A program made the position numbers and the translations under genes. A stretch of 64,000 nucleotides of DNA from assembly GCA_000231825.2 (NCBI GenBank), contig JH720307.1, forward strand, positions 1,140,880 to 1,204,879, given 5' to 3'. This document shows positions 12,566 through 25,355 of the stretch, one piece after another. This DNA is from Tetrahymena elliotti 4EA. Lineage: Eukaryota > Ciliophora > Oligohymenophorea > Hymenostomatida > Tetrahymenidae. The stretch's first letter is position 1. Every line of letters starts with the position of its first letter. Below the pieces are notes generated by a model, which saw only the letters and a list, made by a program, of their open reading frames with translations, searched no databases and was not told where the DNA came from.

Positions 12566-15161
12566 TCAAAGAAATCATAAACAATGTTTTTTATAAATTG
12601 ATAAAGTTTTATTTTTTAAAGAAAGTAAATATACAATTAAATTTTTAACAAATTATAGCAAATTTATGGTCAATATAATATTTAATTTTCTGATAATAAA
12701 AATATTTTTATTGAAAGATTATTCAAGATTATTGTTAGATTATGTTTAACTTATTTTAACTAATTACAAATTAAATACAAGTTTTTATCCCAAATTTAAA
12801 TTTAAATAGTTCATTTCAAATTAAAATATTTCTAATTTCAATAAAAGCTATTAAATAGACTAAAATAATTTTGAATTTTATTTATTTTGATTGATTATTT
12901 AAGATTAAATTTTGGCTATAATTAAGACTTATTAATCTCATCATGAGAAATTGCGTAAAAAATATATTTTTATCCAAATTATTTAAAATATGTGTAAATT
13001 AGATACTATTTTCAGAATTAATAAATTTGTCTTTGTACTAATTAATAGAGTAAACTTAATTTTATTTCAATTACTAAATTATCCTTTTTTAAAATAGAAA
13101 TTTGCATTTTTTTATTTAAAATTTTTGAGAATAAGATAATAAAAAAAAATCAAGAGAAAATTTTATTGGAAGATTAGTTGATTTGAACAAAAGAAAATAT
13201 TTTTTGTTTTCACAATTTTATTATTATTTGTGAATTATTGTAAATAAATTTTTTTCTATTATGGAGTATTTGTTGCTTTATTTATTAGTTAGTGACTGAG
13301 GCGATTTAATTTACATTCAATTTATTTTTTTTTACTTAATTTTATATTTTTATCAGGTTTCAAATAAGAATTAATATCTATTTAGAAAATATTAAAAGAT
13401 TTATTGAAAATTTTCAATTAAAAAGTCTTTTTATTTGCTTATTTAAATTGATGTAGAATAATTTTTATAGTCTAATGAATACGGACTCTGATTCATACTT
13501 AATCATACTTTAATTTATAAAAAAAATAGTCTTAAGAGGTAGAATACATTTTTAGTAAAGAAATTATTGATAGAATTATTCTAATAATCAATTTTGTTTT
13601 ACAATTTCTATTTAAAGATAAATTTTTCACTCTCCAATCTAAATTTATTGTTTTAAATCTCCACAAAATTTTTCACCATAAAAATGCAATTTTGCTAAAT
13701 TAATTTCTTTAGTGAAAATCTTATTGGCTTGTCCGAAATTCAAATAATAAAATTATATGTGCAAATTGATGTTTTTTGTTTGAATTATTGGTAATTTAAT
13801 TTGCTTATAGTGCTGCATCACTAATAAATATCTTTTTGATAAAGTGAAGTTTATTTAGCAGATCGAATACTTTTTCCTTAATTTAGTGTAACACTGTAAT
13901 TAGTATCTTTAGGTATAAAGAGCCTATTATAATCTAAAAAACACTTGTAAGGTTGATTGATGGTTAATAAATTTCATCAATAAAGTGATAAATTAAATAA
14001 ATCTTTCGGAAGTATTACCTGATACATTGAAGATAAATTTTAAGTAATACAAAATATTTTGATCATAATAAACAAAAATTTATAATTTTACAAAGATATT
14101 ATAGGCCTAAATTATTTGTAAAAATGGGAAATTATAATTTTTTTTCTTTAAAAAATGTTTTTAAATCGTATTTGCGAATATAAATAACACTTTAAAAAAG
14201 GAAAAAAATATAAAAATCTGGTATTTTTAAGATGAAATCATTGATATTTGGATTAAAAATTGACTTTCATTCAGTTTAATTGAATTACGAGCCTCTTCTT
14301 ATTGACACTCAGTGGTAAAATTAATTTGTTTACAATTTTATTATTAAATGATTGAGTATTTTTCTACACAAAAACTGGAAAACAAAAGAAATTATATAAT
14401 AATAGATAAAGTTATAATAAAAAATTAGATCAGAGGTATTTGCTTGTTTTTCATCAAAAAAAAAGAACAAAAATTCAAGATCTTGTAGATTTTTCAAATT
14501 TGAAGTCTATAATTTATTAAATTACTATGAGAACAAAGCAAAATATTACCCAAATATTTATGGAAAAATGTAAAATTTTAGAGAAAACTTGAAAAGATGA
14601 AGAATAAAAAGTGATTTATTATTTTTAAATAATAGAGCAGTTTATTAAAAAAGGTTGAAACCAAAGGCTGCATTATGAAAAATTAATAAAAAGTCACTTA
14701 ATTATAATTAATATGGATTGTTTTAATACTTGGGTTAATTCTTTTTGGGAAAAAATACAAAGAAACATGATTGATTATTTGTAAAATTAACAAACAATTT
14801 ATTTTATTTAATATTAAAAAGAAAGCTAAATGACCAAGAAATGATAATCTTTCTCAATATATAATTAAATAAAAATTTCTTTATTTGTGTATGTATATAT
14901 GTGTCAATAAATATATGTGCTCTATCAAATTATCATGATCTTCAAATTAAGATAATTATTTAATTCATAAATAAATAAATAAAGAAAATAACAAGAAACA
15001 TACATATATAAAGATAAATAGACTTACAAGCGAAATAAAACAAAGAAAGAAAAACAAAGTAAAGGGATAGTAGTAAATAGTTGTAAGGAGATAGATAGAT
15101 AAATAAATAAATAAACAAACAAATTATTAGTGAAATTTAAGAAGAAAATTAAAACCATTTT
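12566..15161. other. divergent intergenic region with tetranucleotide tracts
   Basis: A 2.6-kb spacer between the TPR gene and the gene at 15162, which are transcribed away from each other, so both promoters should lie here. No coding exon or RNA gene was recognised. The right end is dominated by simple repeats of the AATA/GATA/AAAC type (about 14960-15125). Confidence 0.5.
15091..15123. repeat. GATA/AATA/AAAC microsatellite
   Basis: Consecutive tetranucleotide runs: GATA repeated about 3 times, then AATA about 4 times, then AAAC about 3 times. They lie about 40-70 bp upstream of the start codon of the gene at 15162. Simple-sequence tracts of this kind are common in ciliate spacers. Confidence 0.8.
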
Positions 15162-15887
15162 ATGTATATCATGAATGAATCCTAATAAAATGATTAAAAT
15201 GATAAGGAGAAAATGGATGCCATGATGGGTAATATTTTAAGTTTAGGACACCGAGGCTCAATTGTTTCGATTTTTAGTGATACTGGTTTTGGTATTAATA
15301 ATCCTTATATAGGTTAGGCATTAAAGGATATCTCACAAGCAAATCTAAGAGGGAGTATAAATATCAATATCAATAATCAAGATTAAATTAATAGATTAAC
15401 ATTAGATAGGAATACATAAAGCAACTGGTTACCTTAAATTCCAAATGCAACTACTACTCGTGATAGCTTCTATGAGTATCTGCCAAAGTAATTTAATAGC
15501 AATAGCATGATGTCTTATAATCCATCAAAAGTTTACTATGCATCTGATTTGAAATAAATAGAAAAAATATTAGTCGAAAAAGATTATAATCTAAAAGAAC
15601 TGTATGCTGTACAAGCAATCAATTATTTGACCTTCTAGATAGTTTATACACAATAACTCCCCCTCCAGTTGATTATTTATGTATATCAAAAATACTACTC
15701 ACCAGGTAAAAATTAAACACTGTCACATAGACTTATATTATTAGAAAGCAAAGACAAATATTTATTGTTATTTCAGTTCTTTTATAATCAGAGTGATAAA
15801 AGCCATAGATTTTCGTATTTTAAAATAACTTAGTAGGATAAAAGTTCCAAAATAGAAACATTAAAATTTATAACTAATAAAGACTGA
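15162..15887 (+). CDS. hypothetical protein, 241 aa, intronless
   Basis: One uninterrupted frame from ATG at 15162 to TGA at 15885-15887. In-frame ATGs also occur at 15171 and 15213, and the 15213 start would give 224 aa. The first 14-17 residues from the upstream starts are Q/N/D-rich and may be leader. The N-terminal third is Gly/Ser/Ile-rich (N-I-L-S-L-G-H-R-G-S-I). The centre carries a charged helix (Q-I-E-K-I-L-V-E-K-D-Y-N). The C-terminal third has hydrophobic helices (L-P-L-Q-L-I-I-Y-V-Y) too mixed for a confident membrane span. An apparent GTAAAA at 15707 is not needed as a donor because the frame reads straight through. I do not recognise the family. Confidence 0.6.
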
Positions 15888-16578
15888 GTTTTACATACAT
15901 TTTTTACAATCAAAAAATAAGGTTTTTAAATACTACTACTGCTACTAATTTAAATTCTAAGAAAAATGTTTAAAAAAGGCAAGCTTTGAAAGATTTATCT
16001 ATTAATTTATTAATTGAATGGGAGAGAGATAGAGGCAAAGATAGTTTTTTGTATCAAAAAAATAATAATTTTTTAATTCAATTTCTACTTTGATTAGTAT
16101 TACTTTCACCAAAATTATTTAAAATAATAAGTAAGCGAAATTCATATATGCTCAATTTTTTGGGTAAATTTTCAAATTCGTATGTTCAGATCTGATTATT
16201 CGCTGACAACTTTAATTACCAGAATACTTTATTTTTCAGATCTACAAACACCCCCAAAATCTGAACCCTCAATTTTTAATAAAATTTTAACCATTCATTT
16301 GTCTATTAATAGTCTAATTAATCAAAACGTATTTAAACATAACCATTCATCCTTTCTGTCCTTTCTTTCTTACAATTAAATAGTCTTCACATTTTCTGCT
16401 TTCGTTTATTCGAGTTTTACCTATTATTTTAATAATATCTCATCAAACAAGCCAAAATCATTTTTGTTACAAAGTATTAATTTAATTTAAGTAATATTTA
16501 AGAAGCTTATCCTAAAATAACTTTTTCTCTACTAAAATTATAATAAACATATGTAAAATAAAAGAAAATGTGAATACT
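15888..16578. other. intergenic spacer between two plus-strand genes
   Basis: AT-rich 0.7-kb spacer. A short open stretch at 16182-16379 has no family resemblance and no start context. An ATGTGA start-stop pair lies at 16568-16573, five bases before the next gene's ATG. No other element seen. Confidence 0.5.
16568..16573 (+). promoter_or_regulatory. minimal start-stop upstream ORF (ATGTGA)
   Basis: An ATG immediately followed by TGA sits just 5 nt before the triple ATG that opens the gene at 16579, and it is out of frame with it. If it lies in the transcript leader, scanning ribosomes would meet it first. Start-stop elements are known in eukaryotes to reduce initiation downstream. Its use here is inferred. 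Confidence 0.35.
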
Positions 16579-19500
16579 ATGATGATGTTACAATACAGAG
16601 TTCCTTTAAATCTCTCTAATGGCAAAAGTGTAGAATTAAGAATTTTATGTTTGTAGAATGATACATATAAGGTGCACTTCTAAAATTCTTTCTTTTTTAT
16701 GAACCCAAGAAGAGTCTACCAAAATATTCCTAATTATATGTCAAGTAATAAATTATTAATTTATTAAAATGATTTTTGAAAAAATAATATTAAAAAATTT
16801 TAAAGGATAATTCTGAATTAATTTATTTGAAAAATTTAGGCTTGGTTAATTAGTGCAAAGAATATTATGTAGAAGATAAAACAGTCATTTTGAATAGCAG
16901 CAAAAATATGCATGGAAAAAAAATAATATTTGGTTTAAATAAACCAGAACAGGAAGTTTTTGAATCAGAAAGTGATGAGTCATGTGATTCTGATGGCTCA
17001 TTAGACTCAGAAGAAAAGCTAACCAAGAAAAAAGTAAAATTTTTTTGAGATTTTAAAAATATTTAAAGAAAATTTGAAAAGAAAATAGATGAAACAGGCC
17101 ACTATGTAACAACTAGTTCTAAGAATGGAAATCAAGAAAATTCAAACAACTAATAAAATAATGAGGAGTAGCACCTAAGTGAAACAGAGAAATCCGAATT
17201 TGCAAATTTTAAAGATAATGTTAATAAGTATATAGTTGAGAAAATTTTAGAAAGAATGAATATACAATAAAGAATAACTACTCTTTAAAAGGTTATAACA
17301 GTTCCAAATTAAGATATAAAAATAGTAAATGCAAATAATCTGACTTTAATAGCTAAATCAGTTACTTTATAGTAGAATAGTAACGATGAGTCTGGTGACT
17401 TATAATAAGTAGCTTCATATTCTCTTTTAGATAGAGTGCCTCACCTTTCAGAAATATTTGAGTTATATGTAGTTAATTGTATCTTACAAATTAAAATTGA
17501 TGGATATTTGTATATAATATTTCTTGATACTAATTGTCCTCAAAGTATTTTAGAGTAAGAGTTTTAAATGAATGTTGAAACAACTAATATTGTTTAAAAT
17601 TCTTTTGATCAAATTCCTGGAAGTGCTACTGAATTTGATAGCTTACTAAACGGAGGAGCTACTCATTTAAGAAGAAGCATTATGCTGTAAAATAATTTAT
17701 TCACTAGTAAATAATTAAGTAAATCAAATGAAAAGATTGTTTTATAAAATAATTTTTTTTCATACAAACTAAATTAGGTAGCTTTGTTCAAGAAAATGTT
17801 AACACTCAAACAGAATTAGATAAAAATAAAAAGTTGTTATATACTTTCAACAAATAATTAATTAGATACCTCTTTAATACTCAAATGGAATCTGTTTATA
17901 AAAACGTTCAAGACATGATACTTGAAATCGATATAAATGCTGATCCCTCTAACTTAATTGCTACTCATATCTGTAGGTCTAATCATGAACTATATAATTC
18001 CATCCAAAAAATTTTTAATTGCAATCCTTATAACTTCTTTTTGACTTTAGATCTAGATTTAAAGCTTAATTCTATTATTGTTTACAATGGTACAAATGAA
18101 AATGAAATTCATGATCACTTTGTTCTGAGCTATGAATAAGATGAAACCCTTGACAATTTAAAAGTAAGTATAGAAAAAATTATATTTTAATAGTTTGGAT
18201 GCTCGAAAGGATACTACTAGCTATTCGATTATAAAAGAAGTTAAAGATTAGATACACTTATGAATAATAACCCTCAAAAAAGAATAAATGAAATTAAAGA
18301 TTTTAATTTTTCAATTTTTATGGAAGACAATTCGATCTAGTTTCTTATTGGAAAAGATTTCTTCTTGTATTAAAAGCAAAGTACTTTTGTACAAATGAGA
18401 GAAATGGCATATAATGCCCTTTCATTCCAGCAAGATTACATACATTAACTCAAGTCTTAAGACATCGAAATTTACGTGTTTGATGAGAATAAATCTACTA
18501 ACAAATATAGCTGCATTTCGTATGAAGTAAATGAGTCTAATTTTGGAACAATTAAAGAAAATAAATTCATTATGAGAATCAATAAAATTTTTATTAACTT
18601 TGAAAATCGCAAATTCTAACTTTCCATGTACAAGAGATCTTAAAATATTATTAAAGAAATTAAAAAAAATGTTATTGCTACTTGTCCAGAAGTGCTATTT
18701 GTTGATACTTCTAACATGATATTCAAGTATAATATGTATAACTTTGAGGCAGGGGAGAAAAAAATTAGTGAAATAGATTCAATTTTTATTTTGAACATGT
18801 AGATTAATCTTGGTATCTACAATATAGAATTCCCTCATAACTATATCAGAATAGTAAAACAATTCATTTATTCATAAAATTTAATTAAAAAATAAATAAA
18901 TAAATAGAGTAATATAATTTAGAGTGTCTCTTGGGATGAAGTAAGAGGAAGGCTATTTAAATAGAATGATGAAATACTAGATATATAATATACGTAATTT
19001 ATTAATTTAAAATGTTTCAACAGTTTTTATCATAACTTATATGTTTTTGGAAATTTAGAAACGAAGAATCTCAAGAACTAATCTTGCTTTATTTCATTAA
19101 AAATTCTCATAAATTTGAAGAATAATTACAAAATGTTAAAAGGATAAACATCAATTCTCATAATAAAACTACCTTTGGAGATTACATACTTTCATTTGCT
19201 CCCTATTTTTTATTGAGGACTTAAAATGTTACTGAGCTTTAAATACAATTAGAGTAAGATTTATTTTTTAATTATTTTTTAACATAATTTTATAAAATCT
19301 AGATTAAGCTCTTCAATTATAGACATTCACTAGCTCTAGCAATCCTTAGATGAAATGGATAAAAGTTTTAGCACAATGAAATCCCTCGATATTTAAATGA
19401 TGTAAAATAAATTTAAAATCTCATTCATAAAATATTAAACCTACCATTTAATAAAGAATTGCAGACTAGCAAAAAAATAAGAAGCTTTAGAATTCATTTA

Positions 19501-19702
19501 CTTGCTATCCTACAAGTAAACTTATGAGAACTCTTAGTAAGTTTTAGAATCTTAGCTCACTAAAGCTAAGGCTCACGTAAATAATATTATTATTTGGGTC
19601 TAATTTTAAAATATCAAAAATAAATAGAAGGTAGTGGTACATAGGTACAAATATGCTTATTCACATTTCAGAAAACCCATTAATTTATTAAGTAGATTTT
19701 GA
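16579..19702 (+). CDS. hypothetical protein, about 931 aa
   Basis: Six exons (16579-16744, 16840-17033, 17082-17706, 17778-18993, 19059-19253, 19303-19702) sum to 2,796 nt and close in frame at TGA 19700-19702. A 30-nt stretch at 18162-18191 starting GTAAGT could be an additional in-frame mini-intron. The start is a run of three ATGs. Residues of about 85-120 form an acidic, Ser/Asp/Glu-rich patch (E-S-E-S-D-E-S-C-D-S-D). A long middle region (18000-18900) has alternating hydrophobic and charged residues typical of a folded alpha/beta domain, for example L-I-G-K-D-F-F-L-Y. The last exon is helical and may form a coiled coil (S-L-D-E-M-D-K-S-F-S-T-M-K-S), ending in basic residues. There is no signal peptide or membrane span. 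I do not recognise the family. Confidence 0.65.
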
Positions 19703-20972
19703 TTGGTAAAATATTATTTATTTGTAATATTTTTGAGAATTAAATGTTGATACATTTTAAATCAAAAGGTCTACTTAAGAAGAACAAAAATTATGCAATA
19801 CTTTTGTGAATTAGTTAAATCCAGATTTGAGATAAGCTTTCTTATCACTGATAGCATATAAAAAGCATGTTATGGATAATTTAATTTACATAAAATCGAT
19901 TTCACACCATGAATTGTATGTTGATGATTTTTTTTAAAAGTTTGAATGAAGAGGATTTAAACTTCAAAGCAACTAAAGAAATACACATACTTAGATAATA
20001 AATGCAACATAATAAAACAAAAATTTCATATCTGTTAAATGGTTTTAAGTCATTGAAAATGGTTTTAAGTCAATGACTTAAAACCTATTTAATTAAACAC
20101 AATTACTAAAAAAAGAGACAATTTATTATTAACTTATAAACAAACAAAAAATCCAATAAAAATAATTAAAAAAAAACCAATTATAACTAAAATAATATCA
20201 TAAAACTAACCAAAAATAATCTATTTAAAATCGTATAAATTAATCTACTTAAATAAACAAAAAATATTCATAATTTTATTATGCAACAAACTTCTTTAAT
20301 TATCGTTAATCAATTAATCAATGAATCAACTTACTTAAATCAATGAAGTCCTCAATAACTTAAGTTATTTCTTTGTTAATACTTTTATAATCAACCCAAT
20401 TTCTTTGTTAATTTAACAATTCTATCAAAATTTGATCATTAAATTTATTTGTGTGTTTACTTGGCTTACATATTTCAATATTTAGAAAAATATTTTATCT
20501 ATTTTTCATATCAAATTTTAGCTTTAATTTCTTTTAATTTTTAATTTAATTTCCTTTTTTTTAATGAAAAAAATCCAGTAAATTTATATTCACATAATAA
20601 AATTTTGGTTAGTTAGTTAGATAGATAGACAGATAGTTTAAATGATTAGAATAAAATTTAATACTGTCATTAAAATATAAAAGAACTATTTTTAGTAAAC
20701 TTAAAAATCTTAAAAATAAAAGTATAAATTAAATAGAAATTGCTATTTTAAATGAAAAAAGTAATTAATTTATTAAAATAATAATAGATGACTGGTAGAA
20801 ACAAATTTTGTAGGTTGATAGTTATTTGATAATGGATTAATAAATAAAATTTTGACTTTCATTATTAACTAATAAATAATAATTACAGAATTATTAAATT
20901 TAGAAACAAGCAAATTTTGATATTTAATTTCTTAAATTTTTTTTGATATATAAAGATTAATTGTAGTTATAA
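19703..20972. other. intergenic spacer with palindrome and microsatellite
   Basis: A 1.27-kb spacer between two plus-strand genes. It contains the near-perfect inverted repeat at 20041-20085 and a TTAG/ATAG tetranucleotide tract at about 20608-20637. No protein or RNA gene recognised. Confidence 0.5.
20041..20085. repeat. palindrome with nested direct and inverted copies
   Basis: GGTTTTAAGTCATTG (20041-20055) is the exact reverse complement of CAATGACTTAAAACC (20071-20085). Between them lies a second copy of GGTTTTAAGT (20061-20070), which with the right arm forms a second, tighter palindrome: GGTTTTAAGTCA, one A, then TGACTTAAAACC (20061-20085). Two mutually exclusive hairpins of 15 bp and 12 bp are therefore possible. 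It lies about 340 bp past the stop of the upstream gene. Confidence 0.85.
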
Positions 20973-23900
20973 ATGTTAAGTCAGTAGCCCTTGCCCATAA
21001 ATTTAGATAAGTCAAAGCTAAAAGTTGATTCTGCAACTGAGAGTTAAAATGAAGGGTTTGGATAAAAAAGTGCATAAAAAGTGTAGTCCTCTCAAAATAT
21101 AGTTAACTATCAGAAGGCTCTACATATGATCATGTCTGGAGAAAACACAATGAATAATTAGTTGACAAAAAAAAATTAGTAGCAGAATTAACCTCTGAAT
21201 TTTAGTGCAATCATTAAAAATTAGATACAAGTTTAGTAAAGTAATTTGGGACAAGACTCGCCCACTAACTCACAACTTTCTAAAATACTTAGAGGAAATT
21301 CTTCTCAAAAAAAAGATGATTAAACTTCATTAATGAGATAATTTAGTAATATTTAGTATGAGTATATTCCCAGAAAAGATGTTTAAACATTTAAGCAATA
21401 AAAAGCAACAGTAAATTAGAATAACCAAAAGGTGGTTTTTGTTAATTTTTAAATGAAGCATTTACCACATGTTAGTATAAATGAAGGGATAAATGCTCTT
21501 ACTTATGGTGTACGTGCTACACTTTGCATTCCAAGTAAGAAATCTTCAAATAAAGTACTCTTAGTAATGTCAAATCTGAGTGCAGATAAGCTTAAAATTA
21601 TGAACCTTCAAAAAATGACTGAAAAGTAGATTGATATAACAAAGATATGTGATGTTGAATATGGGATTTAAAATAATAATCATTCAAATATTAGAGGTAT
21701 TTAAATTAACAAAGTCATATCATTTTCAATTAATAATAACAGTCAAACTGAATGCCTTTTACAATTTGAAGATGCACGCATACGTGATGTATTTTTGTAA
21801 GGATTTTAATACTATATCAGGTAGTCTCACAAAATGACAATCAATAGGTATTTATTTATTTATTTTACAACATAAATTAAGCAAGCTGCTATTACAATTT
21901 AAATAAAATATTACTGGAATTACTAATTAAATTTTTTGTTTTTTAAATGTTAATAAATAACTTAATTAATCTAAGGTCTACTTTTTTTTAGTTTTTATTT
22001 TACATAAATATAGTGGAAATATATTTAAGTTGAGACAATAGATTGAATAACAGATTAAGGAGGATTAAGAAAAATCTGACTAGCAAAAATATGATATGAA
22101 TGAAGTATTAGATATTTTTTAGACTAAAGTTTCCATGCATATATCTAAGAGTTTCCTAAAAAAGATTTACTTTGATGTAGTTAAAAAAAATTTAGACTAA
22201 TAACTTTAGGCTTAAAAGGTGACTTATATTGTCTATCGCAACATATTAAGTGATAACTCATGCTTCTTGGAGCCAATAAACAATGAATAATTTTTGGAAA
22301 TAATTGATACTATTCTTGATAGAAGGGAGCTTGCTCCAATTTTTGAAAAGGCATTTCAAACTGATTCAAAAATTAAAAATAAAACTTTAAACTAGCTGAC
22401 ATTAGAAAATTTTAAGCAGTTTATACTTTATAATTAGAAGGAAATTACAAGTATGAACGAAATTCAAAAGCTTTTCAGTAAAATATAATAACATGAGAGA
22501 AAGTAGTAGCAGATGTTAGAATAAAATGATGAGTTATAATAGAAGTAAGATGAATAAAAAGATAATGTAGGGCATGAGCTATAAGAATCTAAAAGAAGTA
22601 ATACGATTTCCTTCTAAGGTTTTATAAGTTATATATACTCTAAAAGTAACACTATTTTCAATCCTAAAAAAGAGCATCTCTATATGGTAACTAACTAACT
22701 ATCTTCAACATTTTTTTGTTTAATTTATATTTTAATTATTTTTTGTTTAATTTGAATTTAAACTATTAAAAAGAACATGAATAAGCCCATCAATGAATAT
22801 TATATTTCATCTGCCAAGAATATTTTCCATTCTAACTTTGATATTATCACAATGAAGCAAATTGCAGGCTTTAACTATGATGACCATGAAAAATACTTCC
22901 CGTTGCTTTATGTTCTCAGTAGAGGTGCACGTTACATTGAAGTTGAAGTTTGGGTATAATAATTACTTCCTTTAATTTATTTGAAAGAGAAATATTTTTT
23001 TAATTTTTAATTTGTTTTATCCATTTATTAATTTTAAAATTATTTATCGAAAAGGACGGAGATGGAGAACCTGTAATTATTTATGGGCCAATTATGAATT
23101 CTAGCTTAAATGTCAGCGAATTCTTGAATTAATTAAACAAGTAGGCTTTCATTTTAAATCCTTTTCCTTTATTCTTAAATATTGTACCACATTGCAGTAT
23201 TAAATAATAATTTAAACTCAAGTATCTGATTCAGAAAACTTTTGGAGAGAATTTATATAGTTTACCTGCTGACTACAAAGAAAAAACTAATTTACCTTCT
23301 CCTAATGATTTGAAGTATAAGATCATCTTAGTTGGTAAACTACCACATCAGTATGATGGTTTAATATAAGAATAATACACCACTTAAGATATCTTGAAGT
23401 TACATCAATAACCACCTACATCTAATGTGACAATTTCACCAATGACATAAAATGTATAGACCAATCATAATCTTACACCAGAGCAGGGGAAAAACTAAGA
23501 AAATCAGCAACCTCATTCAAATGTAAATCTTAATAAAAGTTTAGATTAAGTTCCTCATTCTTAAAACTTCTAGAGCTAAAATTACTTGATGCAGACCTAA
23601 CAGTAATCTAATAATTACCCTACCCTTCACACTAACAATTCTTAAACTGCTTTGATGCCACAAACCTAGAATCAAATGAAATCCATTCACTCTCACAATC
23701 AAGTTGATGGCACTCTTCTTACTCCTGTCCGTAACTTCTCCTATAATAATATACAGGACTTTTCTATTGAATAAGAAATGAATTAATTGATTCTACAAGA
23801 GGAATTGGAAGAAAATGTAAATGGTATAAACACACAAAATAAATTGATAAATCCTAAGGATAGAGACAGCAACGAAGTAAATAATCATATAGCAAACAAC

Positions 23901-25355
23901 CATACCAGTAGAAGTTCTGTAACATAAGATGGGAATTTAAGAAGAGGAACTCCATCTACCGTAAAGGCTATAGACAATTTTTTTGCTAGGAATCTTGAAG
24001 CACCTAAATTTAAAAAATTCATTTAATCTAAATATGATGACTCTGCACCACTAAACTAACCAAATCTATTTTCCAAATCCAGTGATGATAGTAGCTCTGA
24101 TTACCGTAATTAAGAATTTTAATCAGATGAGATTATTGAAGCTTAAAGAGAGGTTTACCAAAATTTGCATTATAATCCTGCCTCCTAGCGCATGCAGCTG
24201 ACTACAGAAAGAAAATCTAGTGTAGGCAGCAATAAATCAAATAGTTAGAAATAAAAAAATTAGTCATCAGATTAAGAAAACAATCTTGACCCTTGCACCC
24301 CTCCTAAAAATAAAAAAAATAGTTCATTATAATTTGCTCCTAACTTAAATGGAGTTCAAACATAGGTCTAAATGAGCAGCACTAATTTTTAAGTTCATTG
24401 TATTAGAGATTATGCACCTATCTTAGCTTCTAATAGTATTGAGGGGTTATATAGTATGTATGTATCGAAAGTTCATAAGAAAAAGCCAGCTCTGTGGGAA
24501 ATTTATGAGCTCTCTAATAGAAATATAAATTTACTTAGGGAAAACAGATTTGGTAATTCAGTACTCTCTTCTTACTCATCAATTGAACAATTTACAAAAT
24601 ATTATTTGACAATTTCTAAAACTAACTGCAAGCCTTCAGATTCCTTAAATGAATGCCCTGTTCCTCTATTCAACTAAGGAATCCAGTTTGTGTTAAGTTT
24701 TTTCCATACTTTTGACAAAAACAGTTTACTTTATTAATCTAAATTTTATGAAAACGGAGGCTAAACATGTGGCTATATTCTCAAACCATTTTAATTTAGA
24801 AATCATATGGCTGCTGTATCATCAAAGAAAGTTAGACTAAAATCCTAAATTCCAGATAATATGGATAATTAACTATTTTTTAATTCTAAAATTGATGAAA
24901 TGGAAGAAATTATTTATGAGAATGAAAATGATGTGGAAGAATTAAAGATGCTGACTGCTAATAAGTAGAGACGTTATTATACTCAAATCCGTGTCATAAG
25001 TGGATACAACATCCCAAATAATTAATGTGATAGAGTAGATCCATATGTTGAGATGTCTGTCTATGATGGTGACTAAGTGTCTACCTTCAATACTTCCATC
25101 ATAGAAGCCAATAATATAAATCCAAGGTGGGAATAAGAATTTAAATTTACTATCAACAATCCATCTCTTTCTTTTATTCTATTTTAGGTGATTGATAGCA
25201 CTTAACAAAGTTTGCTTGGATGGTACTCAATAGCTTTTGATAATATACGTTAGGGATATCGTGTTATACCACTCAGAGATGGCTATTTTAATACTATTAA
25301 ATATTCATTCATTTTATGTGAAGTCAACATTGTTCGTGACAACTCAGCTGTTTGA
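20973..25355 (+). CDS. phosphoinositide phospholipase C-like protein, catalytically impaired
   Basis: Four exons (20973-21820, 22014-22686, 22774-22953, 23055-25355) sum to 4,002 nt and give 1,333 aa. Order: Q/N-rich lead, PH-like domain (about 165-285), EF-hand-like helices (about 285-500) ending in the PLC hallmark G-F-x-S-Y-I-Y-S-K-S-N, X domain (about 507-670), Q/S-rich linker (about 670-1030), Y domain (about 1030-1160, with C-G-Y-I-L-K-P-F), C2 domain (about 1210-1330, with V-I-S-G-Y-N-I-P and D-P-Y-V-E). PLCs cleave PIP2 at membranes to DAG and IP3. Here the residues known to be essential are changed. The first catalytic His of S-S-H-N is Lys522 (S-S-A-K-N). The second is Tyr577 (I-I-Y-G in place of I-Y-H-G). 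The Ca2+ ligands Asp and Glu correspond to Glu565 and Val611. Asn523 and Glu563 are kept. I infer a PRIP/PLC-L-like lipid-binding pseudoenzyme. The sequence is otherwise intact, so this is not a decayed gene. Confidence 0.9.

Noticed and set aside
16182..16379. 65-residue plus-strand open frame
   Set aside because: No homology-like features or start context. It lies in a spacer and reads on through TAA codons without acquiring coding character.
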